From positions 592,465 through 656,464 of the forward strand of contig JAEPOG010000003.1 in the NCBI GenBank assembly GCA_017643025.1: a DNA stretch of 64,000 bases, given 5' to 3'. The notes under the pieces are model-generated. The model did not search any database. It was not told the DNA's origin and worked only from the letters and a program-made list of their open reading frames with translations. The position numbers and the translations under genes were made by a program. The number at the start of each line of letters is the position of its first letter. Position 1 is the first letter of the stretch. Origin of the DNA: Rhizobiaceae bacterium. Its GTDB lineage: Bacteria; Pseudomonadota; Alphaproteobacteria; Rhizobiales; Rhizobiaceae. Below are positions 47,045-57,048 of the stretch, piece after piece.

Positions 47045-48186
47045 GCGAAGAGCCCGCCTCCAGCGGCCAGTTGGCGCAAATGATGGTCGTGGTCGCCGAA
47101 GGCGATATCGATCATCGTCATGCGCTTGAAATAGTGCCCCACGGCATATTCCATCGTCATACCCACGCCGCCATGCAACTGGATCGCGGTTTCGCCGACG
47201 AGTTTGCCGGCGCGGCCGATCTCGGCCTTGGCGGCGTTCATGGCACGCCCGCGCTCCTCGTCGTCATTGCTGTCGGCCATCATGGTCGCGTAGAGCGCCA
47301 TCGAGCGCGCTTGCTCCATCGCAACGAACATGTCGACGGCATCGTGCTGCAGCACCTGGAACACGCCGATCGGCACGCCGAACTGCTTGCGCACTTTCAG
47401 GTATTCGAGCGTCAGCGCGTGAAGCTGCCCCATCACGCCTATGGCCTCTGCGCAGAGCGCGGCAATCGCCGAGTCGGCCAGCCGCCTGATGGCCGGCAGA
47501 CCGTTCCCCGGATCACCAATGACCCGCTCAGCCGCAACCTTCACCTTGTCGAGCGTCAGGTCTGCCGCGCGCTGCCCGTCCTGGGTCTTGTAGCCGCGAC
47601 GCGACAGGCCTTCGGCCTTGGCGTCGACAATGAAGATGCCGATGCCGTTTTCGTCGCGTGCATCGCCTGACGTCCGCGCTGTGACGAGGAGGTAGTCGGC
47701 ATCGCCACCGCCCAGCACGACGTTCTTGGTGCCCGACAACACCCAGTCGCCGCCATCCTTCTCGGCGGACGTTTCGACATGGTTGAGGTCGTAGCGAGCG
47801 TTGCGTTCCGTGTGCGCGAAGGCGAGCTTCAGGTCGCCGGCCGCCACCTGCGGCAGGAACTCGGCGCGCTGCTCGGGCGAGCCTGCCATGCGCAGAAGTC
47901 CGCCGCCCAGCACCACTGTCGGGAAATAGGGCTCCAGCGCCAGCGCCTTGCCGAACGATTCCATCACGATCATCGTTTCGACCGGGGTGCCGCCGAGGCC
48001 ACCATCCTCCTCGGCGAAGGGAAGCGCCATCAGCCCCATCTCGGCATAGGCCTGCCACATGTCCGGGCTCCAGCCTTCCGGCTGCGCCATGATCGCGTTT
48101 CGCTTCTCGAAACCGTATTTGTCGGCAAGCAGCCGGTCGAGCGAGTCGCGCAGCATCGACTGCTCTTCGTTGAAGTCAAAATCCAT
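47041..48186 (-). CDS. pimD: Acyl-CoA dehydrogenase, pimeloyl-CoA dehydrogenase small subunit type
   Basis: This 381-residue acyl-CoA dehydrogenase family protein (FAHTERNARYDLNHV, GVPIGVFQVLQHDAVDMFV, AIQLHGGVGMTMEYAVGHYFKR) matches the small subunit of a two-subunit pimeloyl-CoA dehydrogenase. The usual Glu base region is not obvious at the C-terminus (IDIAFGDHDHH), as in many partner subunits. It is the last gene of the five-gene pim-like operon, 30 bases after pimC. Confidence 0.85.
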   Translation of the reverse strand: MDFDFNEEQSMLRDSLDRLLADKYGFEKRNAIMAQPEGWSPDMWQAYAEMGLMALPFAEEDGGLGGTPVETMIVMESFGKALALEPYFPTVVLGGGLLRMAGSPEQRAEFLPQVAAGDLKLAFAHTERNARYDLNHVETSAEKDGGDWVLSGTKNVVLGGGDADYLLVTARTSGDARDENGIGIFIVDAKAEGLSRRGYKTQDGQRAADLTLDKVKVAAERVIGDPGNGLPAIRRLADSAIAALCAEAIGVMGQLHALTLEYLKVRKQFGVPIGVFQVLQHDAVDMFVAMEQARSMALYATMMADSNDDEERGRAMNAAKAEIGRAGKLVGETAIQLHGGVGMTMEYAVGHYFKRMTMIDIAFGDHDHHLRQLAAGGGLFA

Positions 48187-48216
48187 CTGTCGTTCCGAAT
48201 TCCTGTGCGGCGGGGG

Positions 48217-49416
48217 TCAGAGCCCCAGCACCGCCTTTGCAATGATGTTCTTCTGGATCTCGTTCGATCCGCCGTAGATTGAGACCTTGCGATAGTTGAA
48301 ATAGCCGGGCGCGGCACTGGCCGCGTAGTCCGGCTCGATCGGCGGTTCGTTCGAGCCCTCGACCTCCTCGTGATAGGGCAGGGCATGCGGCCCCATCACC
48401 TGCATGAGGAGGTGCGTTATGCCCTGCTGGATCTCCGATCCTTTGATCTTGAGGATCGAGGAGGCCGGGTCGGGCCTGCCGGTGTTGCCGCGCTTGGCGT
48501 CGGCGGCGACGACGCGAAGCTGGGTAAGTTCCAGCGCCTTGAGATCGATCTCGATCGCCGCCAGCTTCTCGCGGAAGCGCTCGTCCTCAATCAGCGGCCG
48601 CCCGCCGGACATCTCCTTGCCGGCAAGGTCGCGGACGCGTGCGATGCGCTGCTTCGACATGCCGACGCGGGCGATGTTGGTGCGCTCGTTGCCAAGCAGG
48701 AACTTGGCGTAATCCCAGCCCTTGTTCTCCTGCCCGACGAGGTTCTCCACCGGCACCTTCACGTCGGTGAAGAACACCTCGTTGATTTCGCGCCCGCCGT
48801 CGATGGTGACGATGGGGCGCACCTCGATGCCGGGCGTGTTCATGTCGATCAGCAGGAAGGAGATGCCTTCCTGTTTCTTGGCTTCCGTGTCCGTGCGGAC
48901 CAGGCAGAAAATCCAGTCTGCATATTGCGCCAGCGTCGTCCAGGTCTTCTGGCCATTGACGATGTAGTGGTCGCCGTCGCGTATCGCGCGTGTCTTGAGC
49001 GAAGCGAGATCGGAGCCGGCACCCGGCTCCGAGAAGCCCTGGCACCACCAATCATCGAGGTTGGCGATGCGCGGCAGGAACTGCTTCTTCTGTTCCTCGG
49101 AGCCGAATGTGTAAATCACCGGCCCGACCATGTTGACACCGAAGGGAAGCGGCGTCGGCGCGGGATAGCGCTGCAGCTCTTCCAGGAAGATGTACTGCCG
49201 CATCGGGTCCCAACCCGTGCCACCATATTCTTCCGGCCAGTGCGCGACGGCCCAGCCCTTGTCGTTCAGGATGCGGGTCCAGCGGACGAAGTCGTCCTTC
49301 TCGATATGCTCGCCCACCGCCATCTTGTCGCGGATGTCGTCCGGCACGTTCTCCTTGAAGAAGGTCCGGACCTCGTCGCGGAACGCGACTTCCTCGGGCG
49401 TGAAACGCAGTTCCAT
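48217..49416 (-). CDS. pimC: Acyl-CoA dehydrogenase, pimeloyl-CoA dehydrogenase large subunit type
   Basis: This 399-residue protein has CQGFSEPGAGSDLASLKTRA, QKTWTTLAQYADWIFCLVRT, FLLGNERTNIARVG and the C-terminal IYGGSNEIQKNIIAK typical of the family. It probably oxidises pimeloyl-CoA or other medium dicarboxyl-CoA together with the next gene. The ATG 49416 follows GGAGAC. It lies 11 bases after the thiolase gene. Confidence 0.88.
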   Translation of the reverse strand: MELRFTPEEVAFRDEVRTFFKENVPDDIRDKMAVGEHIEKDDFVRWTRILNDKGWAVAHWPEEYGGTGWDPMRQYIFLEELQRYPAPTPLPFGVNMVGPVIYTFGSEEQKKQFLPRIANLDDWWCQGFSEPGAGSDLASLKTRAIRDGDHYIVNGQKTWTTLAQYADWIFCLVRTDTEAKKQEGISFLLIDMNTPGIEVRPIVTIDGGREINEVFFTDVKVPVENLVGQENKGWDYAKFLLGNERTNIARVGMSKQRIARVRDLAGKEMSGGRPLIEDERFREKLAAIEIDLKALELTQLRVVAADAKRGNTGRPDPASSILKIKGSEIQQGITHLLMQVMGPHALPYHEEVEGSNEPPIEPDYAASAAPGYFNYRKVSIYGGSNEIQKNIIAKAVLGL

Positions 49417-49427
49417 GGAACCGTCTC

Positions 49428-50609
49428 CTAGTTGATTTCGAACAGGCCGGCCGCGCCCATGCCGCCGCCGACGCACATGGTCACGACGGCATATTTCACG
49501 CCGCGGCGCTTGCCCTCGATCAGGGCGTGGCCGGCAAGCCGCGAACCGCTCATTCCGTAGGGATGGCCGACCGCGATGGCGCCGCCATTGACGTTGAGTT
49601 TCTCCGGGTCGATGCCCAGCCTGTCGCGACAGTAGATCACCTGCACCGCGAAGGCCTCATTGAGTTCCCACAGGCCGATATCGTCCACCTTGAGGCCGTG
49701 ACGCTCGAGCAGACGCGGCACCGCGAAGACCGGGCCGATGCCCATTTCGTCCGGCTCGCAGCCGGCAACGTTGAAGCCGCGCATGATGCCGAGCGGCTCC
49801 AGTCCGCGCTTCTCGGCTTCCTTGGCGCTCATCATCACGTTGGCGGATGCCCCGTCCGAAAGCTGGCTCGCATTGCCTGCCGTGATGCAGCCGCCTTCTC
49901 GCACCGGCTTCAGGCCTGCGAGTCCTTCGGCGGTCGTGTCCGGGCGCGGGCCTTCGTCATGAGCCAGCGTCACGTCCTTGTGGCTGACCTCCTTGGTCTC
50001 CTTGTCGATGACGGCCATGCGAACGCTGATCGGCGCAATCTCGGCATCGAAACGTCCGGCCTCGCGCGCTGCCGCCACGCGGCGCTGACACTCCAGCCCG
50101 TACTCATCCTGCTGCTCGCGGCTGATATTGTAGCGTTTGGCGACGTTCTCGGCTGTGTCGATCATCGGCAGATAGACGTCGGCCGCCGGCCCCGTCAGCG
50201 ACTTGTCGAGCAGCCGGAAGGTGTTGCGGTGGTCGTTCTGCACAAGGCTGATCGATTCCAGTCCGCCGGCAATACCGGCCTTCACGCCGTCGTTGCGAAT
50301 CGCGTTGGCGAGCACGGCCATCGACTGCAGCCCGGACGAACACTGGCGGTCGATCGTGGTTCCGGCGACGGTCACCGGCAGGCCCGCAACGAGCAGCGAG
50401 CGGCGCGCGACGTTGAGCCCGGTCGTGCCCTCCTGCATGGCGCAACCCATCACCACGTCCTCGATCTCGCCGCCTTCGAGGCCGGAGCGCTTCAGCGCCT
50501 CGGCGATGGCGTGGCCGCCCATGGTGGCGCCGGCCGTGTCGTTCAGCGCGCCGCGATAGGCCTTGCCGATCGGCGTGCGGGCCGTGGAGACGATAACCGC
50601 CTCTGTCAT
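49428..50609 (-). CDS. pimB: Acetyl-CoA acetyltransferase (thiolase) of the pim operon
   Basis: This 393-residue thiolase has the nucleophilic Cys in [15 protein letters not shown], the His in [16 protein letters not shown] and the second Cys in [15 protein letters not shown]. It cleaves 3-ketoacyl-CoA with CoA. Order and orientation (F-A-B-C-D) place it as PimB in dicarboxylate beta-oxidation, though general thiolase activity is equally consistent with the sequence. Confidence 0.9.
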   Translation of the reverse strand: MTEAVIVSTARTPIGKAYRGALNDTAGATMGGHAIAEALKRSGLEGGEIEDVVMGCAMQEGTTGLNVARRSLLVAGLPVTVAGTTIDRQCSSGLQSMAVLANAIRNDGVKAGIAGGLESISLVQNDHRNTFRLLDKSLTGPAADVYLPMIDTAENVAKRYNISREQQDEYGLECQRRVAAAREAGRFDAEIAPISVRMAVIDKETKEVSHKDVTLAHDEGPRPDTTAEGLAGLKPVREGGCITAGNASQLSDGASANVMMSAKEAEKRGLEPLGIMRGFNVAGCEPDEMGIGPVFAVPRLLERHGLKVDDIGLWELNEAFAVQVIYCRDRLGIDPEKLNVNGGAIAVGHPYGMSGSRLAGHALIEGKRRGVKYAVVTMCVGGGMGAAGLFEIN

Positions 50610-50631
50610 CAGTCATTCTCCCTTAGGGTTG

Positions 50632-52299
50632 TCAGGAGGCAAGGGCGGCCTGTCGGCGCTCCGCCTCTTCCTGTTTCAGTTCGAGTTTCGATAGTTTGCC
50701 GACCGGCGTACGTGGCAGTGCGTCGCGCAATTCGAGCGCGGTCGGTATCTCGTGCGGACCGAGCCGGCCCTTCAGAAAGGCGCGTAGCGCGTCCAGCGAC
50801 AGCGTGCCAGTGCCCCGGCGCAGTTTGATGAAGGCCTTGGCCGCCTCGCCGCGATAATCGTCGGCAATGCCGATGACCAGCACCTCCTCAACATCGGGGT
50901 GTTCGTAGATCGCCTGCTCGATGAGTTGCGGGTAGACGTTGTAGCCGCCGCAGAGGATCATGTCCTTCTTCCGGTCGACGATGGTAAAGAAGCCCTCGTC
51001 GTTCATGTGGCCGATGTCGCCGGTGAGCAGGCCGCCGTCGGAAAACGACGCCTTCGTTTCATCCGGCCGGTTCCAATATCCCTTGGTCACGTTTGGCCCG
51101 ACGATGCGCAACTCGCCCGTCTCGCCCGCGGGAAGCACACGTGTGGGATCGTCAAGCGACACAACATCCATCCAGATACCGGGCAACGGGATGCCTATGG
51201 TGCCAACCATATCAGGCCGGGTGATCGGGATGTTGGTGCCTGCGGGCGAGGTCTCGGTCATGCCCCAGCCGCCAAGTACGTCGTGGCCGCTGCGCTTCTT
51301 GATCTTGCGCGCGATCTCGACCGGCAGCGGCGCGCCGCCCGAGGCGCAATAGCGCAACGAGGAAAGGTCGCGTTTCTCGAAGTCGGGCACGGCGGCAATC
51401 GCGATCCACATCGTTGGAACGGCGGGGAAACTCGTCGCGCCGTTTTCGATGTCGGCGAGTGCGGTCTCGGCGTCGAAGCGCGTGTGCATGATGAGTTCGA
51501 GGCCGTTGTTCAGCGCCCGCAGCATGACGGCCGACAGTGCGTAGATATGGAACAGCGGCAGGAAGAGCAGCACGCGATCCTCGCCGGGATGCGTCAGGTC
51601 GAAGCCGTCGAACCAGCGGTCGTAGGCCGACACAGAAGTCGACAAATTGCGATGGGTCAGCATCGCGCCCTTGGGCAGGCCCGTCGTGCCGCCGGTATAT
51701 TGCAGCAGCGCCAGATCGTCGGGCGAAACCTCGGGGAGGCGCAAACCGCTCGCGCCAGCCAGAAAGTCGTCGAACGCGACAACGCCCTTGCCGCTCGGCA
51801 TCGGGCCGGTAAGTTCTGAGACGCCCAGCGCCGCATCGTCGCCGACGATCACCGTATCGATGACGCCATCGCCGATAAGGCCGGCAGCACGCGTTGCCAT
51901 CTCGCCGATATTCGTGGTGACGATCACACGCGCGCCACTGTCTGTGAGCTTGTGCCTCAGCACCAGATCGCCGTCGAGCGGCGAGAGGTGAACGACGGTC
52001 AGGCCGGCCTTCACCGCGCCGAAGAATGTCACCGGGTGGTACAGCGTGTTAGGCAGATAGAGCGCGACGCGCTCGCCCTTCTTGAGTCCCGCCGCCGCAA
52101 AGGCCTCGGCGCAGCGGTCGACCTGCCGCTTAAGGTCGGCGTAGCTCGTGTTGCGTCCGCGGAAGCTGAATGCGGTCTTGTCGCCCCATTCCGCTGCGGC
52201 GCGATCGACGATCTCGTGCACCGGATAGGCGTCAAGCTCCGTGTCCGGGGTAAGCCCCGCCGGGTAGACTGCCTTCCATGGTGCGTCGGCGAGGTTCAT
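50632..52299 (-). CDS. pimA: Dicarboxylate/long-chain acyl-CoA ligase
   Basis: This 555-residue adenylate-forming ligase has the P-loop YTGGTTGLPKGAMLTHRNL, GWGMTETSPAG, LLTGDIGHMNDEGFFTIVDR and RKKDMILCGGYNVYP. The C-terminal catalytic Lys is in PRTPVGKLSKLEL. It activates a carboxylic acid with ATP and CoA. PimA of Rhodopseudomonas palustris acts on C7-C14 dicarboxylates and fatty acids; substrate range here is inferred from gene order. Confidence 0.9.
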   Translation of the reverse strand: MNLADAPWKAVYPAGLTPDTELDAYPVHEIVDRAAAEWGDKTAFSFRGRNTSYADLKRQVDRCAEAFAAAGLKKGERVALYLPNTLYHPVTFFGAVKAGLTVVHLSPLDGDLVLRHKLTDSGARVIVTTNIGEMATRAAGLIGDGVIDTVIVGDDAALGVSELTGPMPSGKGVVAFDDFLAGASGLRLPEVSPDDLALLQYTGGTTGLPKGAMLTHRNLSTSVSAYDRWFDGFDLTHPGEDRVLLFLPLFHIYALSAVMLRALNNGLELIMHTRFDAETALADIENGATSFPAVPTMWIAIAAVPDFEKRDLSSLRYCASGGAPLPVEIARKIKKRSGHDVLGGWGMTETSPAGTNIPITRPDMVGTIGIPLPGIWMDVVSLDDPTRVLPAGETGELRIVGPNVTKGYWNRPDETKASFSDGGLLTGDIGHMNDEGFFTIVDRKKDMILCGGYNVYPQLIEQAIYEHPDVEEVLVIGIADDYRGEAAKAFIKLRRGTGTLSLDALRAFLKGRLGPHEIPTALELRDALPRTPVGKLSKLELKQEEAERRQAALAS

Positions 52300-52300
52300 G

Positions 52301-54391
52301 TCAGGCCGGGCGCGCCGAGAAGCTGCCGCCGGTGGCTGCGAGTTGCTTCAGCGAGGCAGCGGGCTTGAACACGTCGTTGCCGGTCTTGCCGTGCCAGTGC
52401 TCCAGCCGCTCCACCACTTTCGGCAGGCCTTCGAGGTCCGCCCAGAACATCGGACCTCCCTTGCCGATGGGGAAGCCATAGCCATTGGTCCACACGATAT
52501 CGATGTCGGACGGCCGCTGCGCGATCTTCTCCTCGAGGATTTTCGCGCCCTCGTTGACCATCGGGTAGAGCGTGCGCTCGATGATCTCCTCGGCGGGAAT
52601 TGTGCGCCGGTTGACGCCGAGTTCGCGCGCCTTGTCCTCGATCAGTTTGTTGACCTCCGGGTCGGGCTTCGGTTTCCGCGAGCCGTCCTCGTAAAGATAG
52701 AAGCCCTTGCCGGTCTTCTGGCCGAAGCGGCCCATTTCGCAGAGCGCATCGCCGATGACGGCCGTCTTGCCGAGCGACTTGCGCGTACGCCAGCCAATGT
52801 CGAGCCCGGCGAGGTCGCCCATCTGGAACGGGCCCATCGGCCAGCCGAAATCGAGGAACGCCTTGTCGATTTCTTCCGGTGTCGCGCCTTCCAGAAGCAG
52901 GGACTCCAGCTCGGCCGAACGCGACGAGAGCATGCGGTTGCCGACGAAGCCGTGGCACACGCCGACCACAACCGGCACCTTCTTCATGCGCCGGCCGGCG
53001 TCGAGCGCCGTGGCGATGACATCGGGCGCAGTCTTTTCGCCGCGCACGATTTCCAGCAACCGCATGACATTGGCCGGGGAAAAGAAGTGCATGCCGATCA
53101 CGTCGGCCGGGCGGCTGGTCGCCGCGGCGATCTCGTTGACGTCGAGATACGAGGTATTGGTAGCCAGCACCGCGCCCGGCTTGGCTATCGCGTCCAGCTT
53201 ACCGAACACCTCCTTCTTGATCGGCATTTCCTCGAACACTGCCTCGATGACGAGGTCGCAGTCGGCGAGGTCGGCATAGTCAGTCGTGCCGTTGATGCGG
53301 CCTAGCCGCGCGTCGCGCTCCTCGGCCGATATCGAACCGCGATCGACAGAGACCGAATAATTCTTCGAGATCGTACCGAGGCCCCGCTCGAGCGCTTCGT
53401 CGGTCATTTCCAGGATGGTGACCGGAATGCCGCCATTTGCGAGCGACATGGCGATGCCGCCGCCCATCGTGCCGGCGCCGATGACGCCGGTGCGCTTGAC
53501 CGGTCGCGGCTGAACATCCTTGCCGACGCCCGCGACCTTGGTCGCTTCGCGCTCGGCGAAAAACAGGTGCCGCTGGGCGCGCGACTGGTCGCCCTGAACG
53601 AGATGAATGAAGCTGTCGCGCTCGGCTTTGAGTGCTGCGTCGAACGGCATCTCGATGGCGTTTCGCACCGCCGCGGCTGCCGCGATCGGCGCTTCCAGCC
53701 CGCGCGCCTTGCGAGTCACCTCGGCGATCAGTCCCTCGAAGCCCTGCGTGTTCTCGCGAACCGGCGCGAGTTTCTCGTCGCGGTCGCGAATGCGCACCAG
53801 CGGCTTGCCTTCGGCTGCCTTCGCCGCGGCGAATTTCACCGCGTCGGCCACGAGATCGCCTTCGGCAATGGCATCGACAAGTTCCGACTTCAGCGCTTCG
53901 GCCGCACCGATCGGATTGCCCGACACGATCATCTTCAAAGCCTTCTCAGGCCCCACGACGCGCGGCAGGCGCGCCGTGCCGCCCGAGCCCGGCAGCAGGC
54001 CGAGTTTCACCTCGGGCAGGCCGAGTCGCGCGCTGGGCACCGCGACGCGGAAATGGCAGGCGAGCGCCAGCTCCAGCCCGCCGCCGAGTGCGGTGCCGTG
54101 AATGGCCGCGACCACCGGCTTTGCGGTGTCTTCCAACAGAGTGCACAGATCTGGCAGGTTGGGCCGCTCCAGCGCTTTCGATGTGCCGAATTCGGTGATG
54201 TCGGCGCCCGCGACGAAGGTTGCGCCGGCACATGCGATGACGATGGCCTTGACGCCGTCGTCCGTGCCCAGTGCTTCCAGCGCCGCGTACAGCGGCTGAC
54301 GCATGCGCAGGCTGAGCGCGTTGACCGGCGGGTTGTCGATGGTGACGACTGCAACGTCGCCTTCGCGCCTTACTGAAACGATATCGCTCAT
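52301..54391 (-). CDS. pimF: Fused enoyl-CoA hydratase / 3-hydroxyacyl-CoA dehydrogenase
   Basis: This 696-residue bifunctional protein has an N-terminal crotonase domain ([51 protein letters not shown]) with both catalytic Glu residues. From about residue 300 a dehydrogenase domain follows, with [13 protein letters not shown] and the catalytic His in [16 protein letters not shown]. It carries out hydration and oxidation in beta-oxidation of dicarboxyl-CoA. It is first of five genes matching the pimFABCD order and is only one base ahead of pimA. Confidence 0.92.
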   Translation of the reverse strand: MSDIVSVRREGDVAVVTIDNPPVNALSLRMRQPLYAALEALGTDDGVKAIVIACAGATFVAGADITEFGTSKALERPNLPDLCTLLEDTAKPVVAAIHGTALGGGLELALACHFRVAVPSARLGLPEVKLGLLPGSGGTARLPRVVGPEKALKMIVSGNPIGAAEALKSELVDAIAEGDLVADAVKFAAAKAAEGKPLVRIRDRDEKLAPVRENTQGFEGLIAEVTRKARGLEAPIAAAAAVRNAIEMPFDAALKAERDSFIHLVQGDQSRAQRHLFFAEREATKVAGVGKDVQPRPVKRTGVIGAGTMGGGIAMSLANGGIPVTILEMTDEALERGLGTISKNYSVSVDRGSISAEERDARLGRINGTTDYADLADCDLVIEAVFEEMPIKKEVFGKLDAIAKPGAVLATNTSYLDVNEIAAATSRPADVIGMHFFSPANVMRLLEIVRGEKTAPDVIATALDAGRRMKKVPVVVGVCHGFVGNRMLSSRSAELESLLLEGATPEEIDKAFLDFGWPMGPFQMGDLAGLDIGWRTRKSLGKTAVIGDALCEMGRFGQKTGKGFYLYEDGSRKPKPDPEVNKLIEDKARELGVNRRTIPAEEIIERTLYPMVNEGAKILEEKIAQRPSDIDIVWTNGYGFPIGKGGPMFWADLEGLPKVVERLEHWHGKTGNDVFKPAASLKQLAATGGSFSARPA

Positions 54392-54428
54392 TCACTCCCC
54401 CGGTTCGGCCGCGGTTGCGGCCAGAACG

Positions 54429-55211
54429 TCAATTGCTCAAAAATTCCCGGATCAGTTTTGCAGTCGCGGCCGGTTGCTCGATGCAGGGCAAATGGCCGGC
54501 ATCCTTGATTATCTCGAAACGCGACCCCGCGATCAGCCCGGCCATCGAACGCACCAGATCGGGCGGCGTTGAGCCGTCCTGATCGCCGACGATGCACAGA
54601 GCAGGCACCTTCAACGCCCGCGTCGACTCCGTCAGGTCGGCGTCGCGCAGCGCGGCGCACGTACCAGCGTAGCCATCGACGGTCTGGCGCACGAGCATGG
54701 CCTTGTAGCCGACGAAATCTGCATTGGACGGATCGCGATAGCCCGGCGTGAACCAGCGCTCCAATATCGCGTCGGCGATCGAGGCAATACCGCCCTCTTT
54801 GACCGCGTCGATGCGTGCGTTCCAGAGCTCATCTGTGCCAATCTTGTGGGCGGTGTCACAAAGCACGAGGCGCTCGACGAGGTCGGGCCGCAATGCGGCC
54901 AGGCCCTGTGCGATCAACCCGCCGACCGACAGGCCCACAATGGCCGCATTGGTCACGCCGAGATGGTCGAGCAGCGCTGCGAGATCGTTCACATGATCCG
55001 TCAATGCGTAAGGCGCCGGAGCAGCCTCCGACATGCCGTGCCCGCGCTTGTCGTAGAGAACAAGCCGATAGTCGGCTTCCAGTTCGGCTGCGACGGCGTC
55101 CCAGATGCGGAAATCGGTACCGAGCGAGTTGGAAAACACCACGACCGGACCGTCCGCTCGGCCGCGTACGGCATGATGAATAACGACGCCATTGACGCGC
55201 GCAAACTGCAT
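54429..55211 (-). CDS. pcaD: Alpha/beta hydrolase, 3-oxoadipate enol-lactonase-like
   Basis: This 260-residue protein has the PcaD pattern: NSLGTDFRIWDAVAAEL, YDKRGHGMSEAAPAPY, the nucleophile GLSVGGLIAQGLA, the acid in GDQDGSTPPDLV and the His in DAGHLPCIEQP. PcaD hydrolyses beta-ketoadipate enol-lactone in protocatechuate/catechol breakdown. No other pca genes are present, and the gene lies 37 bases before pimF, so another lactone or ester is possible. The ATG 55211 follows GGGAGGAG. Confidence 0.85.
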   Translation of the reverse strand: MQFARVNGVVIHHAVRGRADGPVVVFSNSLGTDFRIWDAVAAELEADYRLVLYDKRGHGMSEAAPAPYALTDHVNDLAALLDHLGVTNAAIVGLSVGGLIAQGLAALRPDLVERLVLCDTAHKIGTDELWNARIDAVKEGGIASIADAILERWFTPGYRDPSNADFVGYKAMLVRQTVDGYAGTCAALRDADLTESTRALKVPALCIVGDQDGSTPPDLVRSMAGLIAGSRFEIIKDAGHLPCIEQPAATAKLIREFLSN

Positions 55212-55332
55212 TCGCTCTCCTCCCAAGGGCGACATACTACCGAGTATGTTGCAATCGTGACGACCGGTCAACGCCCTCGAAACTGCGTAAGACAGTGGCA
55301 AATGCGGCACAAGCGCGCAAGGTGCGGAAATC

Positions 55333-55351
55333 AGTTTCGCATAGCGAAACT
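55333..55351. promoter_or_regulatory. 19-base inverted repeat upstream of pcaD-pimFABCD (candidate operator)
   Basis: AGTTTCGC (55333-55340) and GCGAAACT (55344-55351) form perfect 8-base arms around ATA. It lies 122 bases upstream of the pcaD start and past the stop of the MarR gene. The shape and half-site resemble IclR-family sites (PcaR/PobR type) that control beta-ketoadipate genes; no IclR gene is in the window. Confidence 0.5.
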
Positions 55352-55399
55352 CGCGGTGTTGGCGTGCCCGGCGGACCTGGGGTGCACTGCGTTTTGCGG

Positions 55400-55855
55400 C
55401 TACGAGAGCGCCTTCAGGTTTGCCCGGAGGTCGTCGGGACCGCCGCGCACCAGCAGCGCCTCTATGTCGCTTTCCGTTCGTTTCCACGCAGGAAGTGCTG
55501 CCACGAGCATGCGGCGCCCATCGTCTGTAAGGATTAGCAGACGCGAGCGCCGGTCGCCGGGATCGGGATCGCTTCGTGCCAGCCCGCGCCGTTCCAGCAC
55601 CTTGAGGTTGGCAGTCAGAGTGGTGCGGTCGAGTGCGAGCAGCAGCGCCACCTCTTTCATGCGTGGCGGCGCCGGCCGGTTCAGCGACATCAGCAGGGAA
55701 AACTGCTGGTTGGTCAGGCCATGCGGCTTGAGCGCCTCGTCGAAGCGGCGCGCCAGCGCGCGCGCAGCCCGCTGCACATGCAGGCACATGCAGTGATCCC
55801 GCACATGCAGCGTCGTCTCGAAAGGCAGTTCGTTCGGCTTTGACATCGCCGTCAT
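55400..55855 (-). CDS. MarR family transcriptional regulator
   Basis: This protein of about 151 residues has MarR signatures: HGLTNQQFSLLMSLNRPAPPR, the recognition helix LDRTTLTANLKVLERRGL and the wing RSDPDPGDRRSRLLILT. Near the N-terminus is RDHCMCLHVQRAARAL. Candidate starts are ATG 55855 and 55846; neither has a strong ribosome binding site. It is upstream of pcaD-pim in the same direction and divergent from the BNR-propeller gene, with a palindrome next to its start. It may regulate either side. Confidence 0.88.
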   Translation of the reverse strand: MTAMSKPNELPFETTLHVRDHCMCLHVQRAARALARRFDEALKPHGLTNQQFSLLMSLNRPAPPRMKEVALLLALDRTTLTANLKVLERRGLARSDPDPGDRRSRLLILTDDGRRMLVAALPAWKRTESDIEALLVRGGPDDLRANLKALS

Positions 55856-55860
55856 GTTAT

Positions 55861-55872
55861 GTTGATATCAAC
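55861..55872. promoter_or_regulatory. Palindrome beside the MarR start (candidate operator)
   Basis: GTTGATATCAAC is a perfect 12-base palindrome five bases upstream of the first MarR start codon, in the 101-base gap to the divergent gene at 55957. Position and symmetry fit a MarR autoregulatory site, which could also control the divergent operon. Confidence 0.5.
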
Positions 55873-55956
55873 CCAATTGTCCAGCTTGGGTGTCGGAACA
55901 GGCGGCGGCGAAACGTCCTCGTCCTGATAGGCTTTGGACAAATTCAGGAGGAACAT

Positions 55957-57039
55957 ATGGCCGAGAAGGTACTGGTGCTGGTCGGAACGAAGAAGGGCGT
56001 CTTCATTGCCGAAAGCGATGCCGCCCGCAAATCGTGGAACCTGCGCGGACCCTATTGCGAGCACTGGCCGATCAATCACGCGGTCGCGGACCCCGAAACG
56101 GGCACGATCTATGCCGGCGGAGGCTCCGAGTGGTTCGGTCCGGCCGTGTGGAAGTCCGAAGACCTCGGCGAAACATGGACGCATTCGAGCGAAGGCCTTG
56201 CCTACGAAGAGGGCAAGGAGCCAGTCAGCCAGGTCTGGAGCCTAGCGAAACGCAATGGCACTCTCTACGCAGGCGTGCAGCCCGCGGGCCTCTTTGCCTC
56301 GAAGGACGGCGGCAAGAGCTGGACACACATGGACGGCCTGCAGAAACATCCGACAAGGCCCGACTGGAACCCCGGCGGCGCCGGCCTGATCCTCCACTCG
56401 CTTGTACCCGATCTCGACGACGACAATCGCATGTGGGTCGGAATTTCGGCGGCCGGCGTATTCGGCACCGATGACGGCGGCAAGACGTGGGAGACACGCA
56501 ACAAGGGCACCCGCGCCGACTTCAACCCGGAAGATCAGCGCTATCCGGATTTCGGCCAGTGCGTGCACAATGTCGTCAAGGCTCCGGGCATGAAGGATCG
56601 CCTCTACCAGCAGAACCATTGCGGCATGTACCGTTCGGACGATGCGGGCAGGAGTTGGGTTAGCATCGAGGCAGGCCTGCCCTCGACGTTCGGTTTCCCG
56701 GCGGCGGCGCATCCGCGCGATCCCGACACGCTGTTCCTTCTGCCGCTCAATGGCGACTCCAAGGGCCGCTACATGCCTGACGCGGCGGCGGCCGTGTACC
56801 GCACCCGCGACGCAGGCAATACGTGGCAGGATTTGCGTAACGGCCTGCCGCAGGAGAACGCCTATTTCGGCGTGCTGCGCCAGGCGATGGCAACGGACAG
56901 CCTCGACAAGGCGGGCGTCTATTTCGGCACCGGCGGCGGCGCTTTGTTCGCCAGTAATGACGAAGGCGACAGCTGGGTGACGATCGCCGAACACCTCCCG
57001 GCCATTCACTCGGTGGAAACCGCGGTCCTTCGGGCGTAG
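55957..57039 (+). CDS. BNR/Asp-box repeat propeller protein (sialidase-like fold)
   Basis: This 360-residue protein has six Asp-box (SxDxGxTW) repeats: SEDLGETW (67), SKDGGKSW (115), TDDGGKTW (171), SDDAGRSW (227), TRDAGNTW (283) and SNDEGDSW (333). Their spacing of about 50-56 residues suggests a six-bladed propeller. There is no signal peptide (MAEKVLVLVGTKKGVF), so it is cytoplasmic and not a secreted sialidase, and the sialidase Arg triad is not evident. The start at ATG 55957 follows AGGAGGAA. A MoaD-like gene follows by nine bases. Its function is unknown. Confidence 0.88.
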   Translation: MAEKVLVLVGTKKGVFIAESDAARKSWNLRGPYCEHWPINHAVADPETGTIYAGGGSEWFGPAVWKSEDLGETWTHSSEGLAYEEGKEPVSQVWSLAKRNGTLYAGVQPAGLFASKDGGKSWTHMDGLQKHPTRPDWNPGGAGLILHSLVPDLDDDNRMWVGISAAGVFGTDDGGKTWETRNKGTRADFNPEDQRYPDFGQCVHNVVKAPGMKDRLYQQNHCGMYRSDDAGRSWVSIEAGLPSTFGFPAAAHPRDPDTLFLLPLNGDSKGRYMPDAAAAVYRTRDAGNTWQDLRNGLPQENAYFGVLRQAMATDSLDKAGVYFGTGGGALFASNDEGDSWVTIAEHLPAIHSVETAVLRA

Positions 57040-57048
57040 GCTGGAACC

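Noticed and set aside
48370..49431. 353-codon plus-strand open frame
   Set aside because: Antisense to pimC, which has full acyl-CoA dehydrogenase motifs.
55957..57039. Secreted sialidase
   Set aside because: Asp-box repeats are present, but there is no signal peptide and the sialidase Arg triad and catalytic pattern are not evident; a generic propeller is safer.
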